The translations under genes and the position numbers were made by a program. The notes under the pieces were generated by a model, which saw only the letters and a program-made list of their open reading frames with translations, made no database searches and had not been told where the DNA came from. A stretch of DNA of 64,000 nucleotides from contig CM034392.1 in assembly GCA_019925095.2 (NCBI GenBank), positions 22,541,887 to 22,605,886 on the forward strand, in the 5' to 3' direction. Source of the stretch: Dendrolimus kikuchii. Its lineage: Eukaryota > Arthropoda > Insecta > Lepidoptera > Lasiocampidae. Below, piece after piece: positions 56,747-64,000 of the stretch; positions within the stretch are counted from its first letter, which is position 1; every line of letters starts with the position of its first letter.

Positions 56747-57160
56747 ATTATTATTGTTATTGTATGTCTTTCAAGACCACGGACCATAAAAATGGCCCGG
56801 ACTTTTGGAGGGCTTGCGTGGGGCCATGCGAAGGCCAACACGTATAGGGCCCTTGACAAATTTAATGAAAATGTGGCATGACACTGACCGGCGACTATCT
56901 CTGTCTACACCATGCACTAATGCACCCAAGGACAAGCCCCGGCCAGTGTAGGACTATTGTGGGAAAGGAAAACAAAAAGTACCGGGCTATTGGGGTGAAC
57001 TGCTAGTGGTACTAGGGGTCTGGGAATATGGCGTCTGCCCGTCGCAATGTTCGGGGAACATGAAAAAATAGGCAGACGGTGACTCGCCACTCCCTTATTG
57101 TTATTATTATTAATTATTGTTAAGTGTCTCTTTGTTAGAAATAAATATATTTTTCTTTTT
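56747..57160 (-). mobile_element. Dispersed repeat C, short form
   Basis: Matches 40521-40868 and 41127-41178 but lacks the ~255 bp between. Either a deletion or a shorter subfamily. Confidence 0.65.
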
Positions 57161-58435
57161 TTAGTTGTTAAATATGGTAGATACTCACATTTTACTTAAA
57201 AGGTTTTACTTATCTGTATACAATGATCAATTCCCAAGCCTATAATTATGCTGGTTTAAAAAACGGGGTGGACTGTAGGTACTGGTTTGGGAAAAGCGTG
57301 TTTGTCTTACTTGGTTTATGTTGCTGCGATCTTCTTGACTTCTTGGGCCGGCCCGTGTTCTTTCTTCTTACAAGATGAATTTAACCACATACAATTACAA
57401 ACACACTGATTGGAGCACGGAAAAAGGCACTTTTAGTTATTAGTTTTAATATTTTTAACTTGCGTTAGCGAGCAGCGAGAAGTAATATCAGCGCGGGCGC
57501 GGGAAGAGAGAGGAGCGGGAAAACGCCAATACACATTAAATACAAGACGTCACTGTCAATGACAAATTTGAGATTGTTTTTTTATTTTTTTATTTTACGC
57601 GGTAAGGCTTTGGCCTTTACATATGCCATACATAATTATAGGCGTACGTGTATACTGCAATTTCAATACTACATCTGTGATATATTAAAAATAAAAAACA
57701 ATTTAAAAGTTTTACTGTCGCGTTCTTGTTGGATCTTGAATTGAATTTCAATATTTTCTTATGATTACGTGTCTATTTTATACTACTCGTTTAAGTTGTC
57801 AGAAAACACTAAATTATAATGAAATATAAAAATCACGTAGTACAAGTAAGTTATGGCTTATGTTCGCAGAATCGCGAAAATCTAAGACATTTATTAACTT
57901 AAACAATAAACTTCTGCCTGTTTTGTATTTACAAAGCGCAAAAGGTTACAACCCTGATTTTCGCATTAAGGCCGTGGGAAAATAGTTGCCACTTCCACGG
58001 CAGCTAGCAGGGAAGTGGGCAGTACTAGTATGTGAACGCAGCTTTCTTGAACAATTGATATTCGTGATTCGTTCACCACTTCCTGTTTGCTGCCGTGGAA
58101 GTGCACCAGCCTGTGCTCTGTGCCAATCGGATTTTGAGGGCAGCATGTTTCGAATTTTTAAACTAAGCTAAATGCAATGACTGGTCGCGTGCAACCAGCG
58201 TGCAGCACTAAAATGCGCGTTCTCATTTAGCTGTGCTGAGAGTTTTTGGCGGGAACTGAAACGAGATGGTTGTGCTGTGCAGTTTTATTTTATAAAAATG
58301 TCTAAAATTACTCTAAAATGAACACTTGTTGTAGGATATTGATAGTTTTTGAGTAGTAATTGTAAAAAAATACTATTATAATATTTAAAAACAATCCTCC
58401 CACCCATTTTAATATTATATAAAACTAATAGAGCT
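57161..58435. other. Non-coding DNA; CpG-rich block near 57460-57520
   Basis: The block contains gcgcgggcgcgggaagag. 57980-58120 holds an imperfect inverted repeat (gttgccacttccacggcag / ctgccgtggaagtgcacc). No gene seen. Confidence 0.35.
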
Positions 58436-58437
58436 AG

Positions 58438-58520
58438 GCATGTTTGCTGAAGAGTTTCTTGCGCCGCTTCTTCTCTTCAAGCTACATGTTGCGAAGCGGT
58501 GGTAAATTAGAATAGGCTCC
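58438..58520 (+). repeat. Repeat H fragment
   Basis: agagtttcttgcgccgcttc and gttgcgaagcggtgg match the start of 38288-38462. Confidence 0.5.
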
Positions 58521-58635
58521 CATAGAGTAAATAATAACAAAAACAAAATTAAAACTAAATAACTAAAATGAACAGGTTGGGGGTAGGCTAAATAAAACTT
58601 TAACAATACTCATTAACACTTGACATCTTTGTCTT

Positions 58636-58700
58636 CCGTGATCACGGCTACTGAAAAGTGACCGAAACGTCGGAATAATAAAAATCAAATAAATCTAAGT
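58636..58700. repeat. CCGAAACGTCGG block with hammerhead-like core
   Basis: Contains the palindrome ccgtgatcacgg (58636-58647), then ctgaaaa (58651-58657), gaaac (58664-58668) and gtc (58669-58671), followed by aaaatcaaataaa as in the foldback at 38850-39049. The order CTGANGA..GAAAC..GTC is that of a hammerhead ribozyme with one core mismatch. Probably a remnant of a Penelope-like terminus. Confidence 0.35.
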
Positions 58701-58962
58701 CCAGTCGCGAAAACTTTAGAAAAAGTAAATGTATGTTTTCGTGAGAAATGCGAACTGTATCTAAAATGTGGCCTGTCAGTTGTCACGAGTACTCCGTTGA
58801 ATCGCGCCAGTTGATAACCTACAGTTAAGCTGAGATATACATAGGCTTAAGAAAATGAAGAAACTATATTGTAATCTAAGATCTGGCTTAAAGGCCTAGT
58901 CACCAAGCCATAAACCCAAATAAATAATTATCATTGCTGATAGTAGAGAAGCTTTTTAAATA

Positions 58963-59243
58963 TTTTTTTTATTGCTAGAGCTCACCAGACAGGCTGATAG
59001 CCCGAAAGTAAGTTATTACCGTCGCCTATGGATATTTGCAACACCGAAAATACTACCAATAGACGGGGAGACTGGAACCTGCCCACTGATGCCGGAACCC
59101 AACTCAAGGTTGTTCAGGTGGTATGCTCTAGAACACGGGTCATAGCCATCCAGATGAGCAAATGCTTTACCAGCTGTGTATGCAGGTGGCAGGGTGTGGG
59201 TTGTTCTATCGCCTCTTACAATAGGTCCACCCGATCGCAGCAA
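58963..59243 (-). repeat. SINE-A, diverged copy
   Basis: Reverse copy retaining taccgtcgcctatgga, atgccggaacccaactcaag and atagccatccagatgagc. Confidence 0.6.
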
Positions 59244-59865
59244 GCAGGCGATCATTTTGCTTACTATCGGTTAAATTTAACATAAGCTTCATATAAGTAA
59301 CATCCAAATTAAATTTTGATGGTAAATCAAGTGAATGGATAGTAAGATTTCTTCGAACCGGCCATAAATAATTCAATTTTCATACACTATAAATAAAAAG
59401 AACAATCAATCATCAACATCGTGAGTTGAATTTAACATTTGTATACCATTACTGCATGATAACTCTCTGAAAAGTGATTTTTTTGTGGGCATAGAAAAGG
59501 AAATGAGATTAAAGCAGCTCATCGTGAGCTAACCGGCAGTAATTATGGGCTTTGAACACATTACTTCAAACAACTCATCCAATAATTCACCTGTTACATA
59601 AACTAACCTTTTAGTCCGTCTTCCGGGTTAGGCTTGCTTCTAAATTTCAACGCATCGTTGAGCTTTTGGTTTGGTCACGCGAATTGGCTATCAAGAAAGT
59701 TTGTTGACGGCACATAAAAACAAATAGTAAGTGAAGTGTGCAGTTTTTTCAGACCCTATGGTCAAACAGAATGCAGCTTTGAAGCTATTTTAATAGAATA
59801 ATTACTATATGGACCGCTAATATTAAGAATTACCGAAGATGAAGAATATTGTTAGTCTACCTAAT
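59244..59865. other. Non-coding DNA, nothing recognised
   Basis: No supported gene or repeat. Confidence 0.35.
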
Positions 59866-59870
59866 TTATA

Positions 59871-60177
59871 TTTATTTATTGCATTAGTTCAACAAACAGG
59901 CAGACTGCCCATTTTATGGAAAAGGGTTACCATCGCCTATGGACATTTGCAACACCAAAGGCTACAAATGCGCTGCTGCTCTCTTAAGGGAGACTGGCAC
60001 CTGGTCACTAATGCTGGAACACAACTCAAGGTTGTTCAGGTGGTATGCTCTAGACCAGGGGTGGTAGCCATCCAGTCGGGCAAATGCCCAACTACCTGGC
60101 TGTGGGGTGTTTTGTCGCCTCTTACGACAGGCCGCCTGGCCGCAGGAAATTGTATTCTTTCTCCGTTCCTGCACGGA
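59871..60177 (-). repeat. SINE-A, full-length copy
   Basis: Reverse copy ending ctccgttcctgcacgg, the same 5' terminus as the other full-length copies. Confidence 0.75.
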
Positions 60178-62015
60178 TAATTACGTACTTGTCAAAATAG
60201 CTAAATGTTAACCATAAAAGTCAAAAAATTTGGCAAGTTTTGTCACGTGAGGCAGTGACGGATTCACGGATTAGACGGTGACTTGTTAAAGCGTATATTT
60301 CTTGTGGTGGGGATGTGTGCGTAGTCAAAATGTTAAATTGATAAAACCCTCTGCAACAACCAGTTAAATATAAATTGTAAAAAAATTAACATGCTAAATT
60401 CGTTATTCCCTATAGAAAGAAACATCTTGAAAAATCGCCACAGCACTTTAAGAGGTATAAAGAAAGATCTCTTCCCTATTCAACAGAAATTACTATTATG
60501 TTAATCACGGTCTTTCTAGGTTTCCTTCTATTATTTACTCTAAACTGTCACGTCTGATGGAAAATGTGGACATTTAATGTCGTCACCATTTGTGCAAAGA
60601 AGGATAATCCTAGTCCACATATCCTTTTATGAAATTTGATATTAAATACAACGGTCTCATGGCCCTGTACAGCGGATATTATTGTTGGTACTTAATTCTT
60701 GACAACGTGGTTTGAATTTTTAATTAGTTTGTGTTCACTGGATAGTGTGTTACGACGATAAACTATTAAAGTATTTTAGTAATGGGCAAATCATTTGTAA
60801 AAGAAAGTTGCTCATTCGAGCACGCCCTTCACAATGCCGGTGTCCCTTATTCTATTTAAGACCTACCTACTTATCCAATCAAATTTTGTTTTACAAGATT
60901 TTTTGAAAACGTGCCACTTGATTGAACTAGCAACATTTGAATAATTCTAGAAGTAATCACAATTACAATACTTGTCACTGTTACAAATATGTAATATGAC
61001 TGTAGTATTCTTCTTCCATGGTTAGAAATATTTGACCATTGCAATATTTGAAATACAGAGTAATTTTTACAAGCTTACTACACGAAACTCGTCTTCCCTG
61101 TGGAAGACGAGTTTATAGTTCTTGTTAGGAATAAAAATATATTAATTCTACTTGACGTTTAAGTACTTTTTTACAAAATAATTAACGTACTGACATCACA
61201 AATGCTAGACATCCCATGAGAGAGGAGTGCATTCCTATCAGAAGCACACTGCATCATGGTCATCTTGCTTTTACTACGTTTAACAAGGATTTATCAAACC
61301 TATGGTCAATTATTATACAGAAGTAATCCTTTTATCCGACCCTTTTGAAGTAATATTAAAATAATACATTAGTCATCATGCTTAGAACTATTTTGTATGG
61401 CGGAAACTTTCTGAAACCTTATATGCATGTAAGGAAATCTAGCTACGAAAGAAAACGTTAAATTTATTTATATGTTTATATGTAGTTAGGAAAAATAAAT
61501 AAAAAATAAATATATTATATTTTTATTATACCGTTACATACTATTTATTACTAAGTATACTTGAAATACTTTTTTGAAGCTCAGTTCAAATATTTAGTGT
61601 TGTTTTAACAGTGTCGGCTAATAATTTACTACATTAATGAATTTTAATCACCTGTTTAGCCCAGAAATATAACCTCTTCTAAGAAATATTATGTAACTAC
61701 TATTCCAGTCCCTTTTAGACAATTCTGGGAAATACGTTATAATAGATATAATTTATGTTTAACCGCGTAATATAATACACCTTTTAATAGGCTCCCAAGA
61801 TTGTATGTAGTGACGGTATGCCGAATATTTTTATAAACTTAGGCACACTCAACTGTGGAGGAACGACAATACCGGGGTTCTGTATCTTACTACTGAATAT
61901 ATATAATATGTGACATAAACAAGTAATGTCACATTTCTACCAATGGTAGTAATTTGGTAATATTTATATTTAAACCTATACATAATTATATCAAAGCGAG
62001 ACTTGATATAATATC
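60178..62015. other. AT-rich DNA with one hairpin
   Basis: Perfect 13 bp hairpin aaactcgtcttcc / ggaagacgagttt at 61085-61114. 61918-61948 repeats a block seen at 43931. Otherwise nothing. Confidence 0.4.
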
Positions 62016-62019
62016 CACT

Positions 62020-62310
62020 TATATCCACTTGTCCGTTGCGTTTCGTTTTTCCACTTATCCGTTGAAGTTTTTCTACTTGTTCGTTGCGATTCGTTTTTTT
62101 CTACTTATCAGTTGCCATTCCTTTTTCCACTTGTGCGTTGCGATTCGTTTTTCCACTTGTCCGTTGAAGTTTTTCTACTTGCGCGTTGCGATTCGTTTTT
62201 TATCCGTTGCCATTCGTTCTTCCACGTGTCCGTTGCGATTCATTTTTCCACTTGTCCGTTGAAGTTTTACTTCTACTCAGTACACATTTCGATTTTTTAA
62301 ATTCTTGTCT
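62020..62310. repeat. Minisatellite derived from MITE F arm
   Basis: About ten imperfect 22-28 bp units of the form cacttgtccgttgcgattcg, with alternating gcgattcg and gaagttt versions. It ends acacatttcgatttttt, the same terminus as MITE F. The unit is the sub-terminal part of the MITE F arm (gccacttgtccattgaagtt in copy A). Confidence 0.75.
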
Positions 62311-62945
62311 GTTTATTCGGGAATCACGTAAAAACTACGGGACCGATTTCGATGCGGTTTTCGTTGATCGACAGATAATTCTTAGACTCTGCGCTACTTT
62401 TTATCCTGGGAATCGCACGGAAATTTCAAGTCAAGCGTAGACGAAGTCGCAGGCTTATCCTTGTATTATATACCGGTGAACTTAATCTTAAAAAATACTT
62501 TTCATCCACCAACCTATGAAACGAGCGACCCAGACAAGACAAAAGGCTGGGTTGTGTATTATGAATGCCGCTCTGTATATTATTTTAGTTAATTATTAAT
62601 TTAATGCAATCATAATTAATTTTCCACATACAGGTCACGGTCGTATAAATTAATTATATTATTACGGTCGGTGGATACAGATTCCTGATTTACTAACACA
62701 CATGTTTGTAAATAATAACATGTTAAAATAAACATGAGAGTTTGCCAAAAAAATTCTTTATAGAGCAAATTAACGTATTTTAATTTTATAATATTACTTT
62801 CGTTTGGGAATGCGAAGAAAAATCCATTCGTAGTTATATCGCTAACGGGGTTCTTAGAAAACTTAATAATTAGTTTTAATGATGAAGTTTAGATTTTAGA
62901 TATTCAGCGATTCGAGATAAACTTTTTTTAATTAAAAGATTGTCT
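62311..62945. other. AT-rich DNA, nothing recognised
   Basis: No supported gene or repeat. Confidence 0.35.
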
Positions 62946-62952
62946 AATAAAC

Positions 62953-63372
62953 AAAAACAAGTGGAAAAACGGACAGGTTTTCAAATTGGACAAGTACGTT
63001 AACAATCTGCCCGTACAACTTCAAGGTAAAATTTTGTTGCGATTCGTTTTTCCACTTGTCCGTTGAAGTTTCACTTCTACTATGTGTCCCAGCAAACATT
63101 TCGATTTTCTCAGGTTTACTGCAAATTATGATTTGGTTAGGTTAGGTACATTTTAATGAATGCATTTATTATTTAAACATATTTTATTTTATCAACCAAA
63201 AATCTGAATTCGATCCGGAACCAATAAAAACATCGATAGTCTACTCTAACATTATGCCGCCTCTCACCATGTCTTGTCTAAATTTATACCGCTCCTCCAC
63301 GCGGCCGTAACGCTTTTTCGTGACGGAAAAATTCTAAGACCCGTCTATATAGAAGTTTCACTTCAATAAATG
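62953..63372. mobile_element. MITE F, copy B
   Basis: Shares the right arm, gatttggttaggttagg, gatccggaacca, aacattatgccgcctctc and cccgtctatatag with copy A at 20176-20664. Its left arm is shortened or rearranged. It is uninterrupted at the point where copy A has the LINE. Confidence 0.7.
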
Positions 63373-64000
63373 GGAATGAAACACGTTACTATGTTGAAAT
63401 AAATATTAAGTACCTGCGGGTGCGATGCGATGGCCGGGAGAAGGGAAAGGGACGTGGAAGAAGAAGTAAGGGAAGAGTAAATTACCTTGCCACCAGTCCA
63501 CCGCCACACTGCAATCGAGCCCCGGGGGTTCATACACTCACTAGCATTTGCTTAGGAGAATTAAGTTATTAAATTAAAATTAACTATATATTGCGGTGAC
63601 AGCACTGACATTAAGTTGAATGTTTGTCTTGTTTTGCGCATTCTTCATTTGAAAGTTTATTTTTTTTCTTGATGGCAAGGATGGGAAGGTAATTTTTTCA
63701 AGGTGTTCCTCGGCGCAACCACTACCTACTATTTATTCTGTAACATTATAATAAGATATCTTTAATTTTTACCGAAATACTTTGTATTTCTAAATTTTCT
63801 ACAATTCGATTGGAGTTAATGTATACCTTATTTTTTTTACGAAATAAATTTTTAAATATAGTACTATTTAATTTTTGAGTTTAAATGGTTAATTTAAAAC
63901 AATTTGTATTTTAATATTTAAATCTTTAAATATTATAATTAAGAAATCACGGTGTGTGTCAAACTGATCTTCTAAGTAAAATCAATGTATACCTTCACCA
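63373..64000. other. AT-rich DNA, no gene seen
   Basis: A GC-richer patch at 63415-63535 (accagtccaccgccacactg) is unassigned. Nothing else recognised. Confidence 0.3.

Noticed and set aside
62020..62310. CRISPR-like array
   Set aside because: Units are contiguous and degenerate, with no unique spacers, in a eukaryotic setting; it is a minisatellite.

Overview
The window looks like repeat-rich nuclear DNA of a butterfly or moth (Lepidoptera). The evidence is spliceosomal exons in AT-rich DNA together with a typical lepidopteran repeat set: RTE-type LINEs with GAC/GTAT tails, CR1/Jockey-like LINEs, a Penelope-like element, Helitron ends stopping at CTAG-T, a tRNA-derived SINE and hAT MITEs. 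The species cannot be named from the sequence. No bacterial gene, operon, CRISPR array or rRNA gene is visible.

The only host gene I can support is a + strand, partial orthologue of the HECT E3 ubiquitin ligase HECW (human HECW1/2, Drosophila Hecw). Seven internal coding exons were placed by hand: 34576-34677, 34824-36956, 39447-39591, 41227-41437, 42745-42930, 44083-44208 and 46560-46652. They join in frame with GT..AG introns into 998 codons. These cover the end of the N-terminal HECW domain, a long disordered linker, WW1, the helical box and WW2, and they stop just before the segment leading to the HECT domain. The start of the gene and the catalytic HECT exons are not seen. Positions 1-34575 and 46653-64000 are therefore either very long introns or flanking DNA.

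Layout. 1-34.5 kb: AT-rich DNA with decayed LINE pieces (RNase H remnant at 1.5 kb, paired R1-like 3' ends at 3.1-4.7 kb, RTE at 15 kb), several copies of an abundant ~310 bp retroposon here called SINE-A, a nested cluster at 20.2-24.9 kb (foldback MITE + LINE + hAT MITE + Penelope + RTE tail + Helitron), and a few mixed-composition islands that might be regulatory. 34.5-46.7 kb: the Hecw exons, with transposons in every intron except the first and within about 25-50 bp of four splice sites. 46.7-64 kb: a LINE with an uninterrupted 988-codon ORF2 and the end of ORF1 (49.1-52.8 kb), second copies of several intronic repeats, and a minisatellite that grew out of a MITE end.

I found no clear new gene system. 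The most unusual items are a ~0.5 kb two-hairpin element present twice, a foldback element carrying a hammerhead-like CCGAAACGTCGG block, a MITE-to-minisatellite transition, and a set of short near-perfect hairpins. All coordinates and repeat boundaries come from reading by eye; no database search was run.
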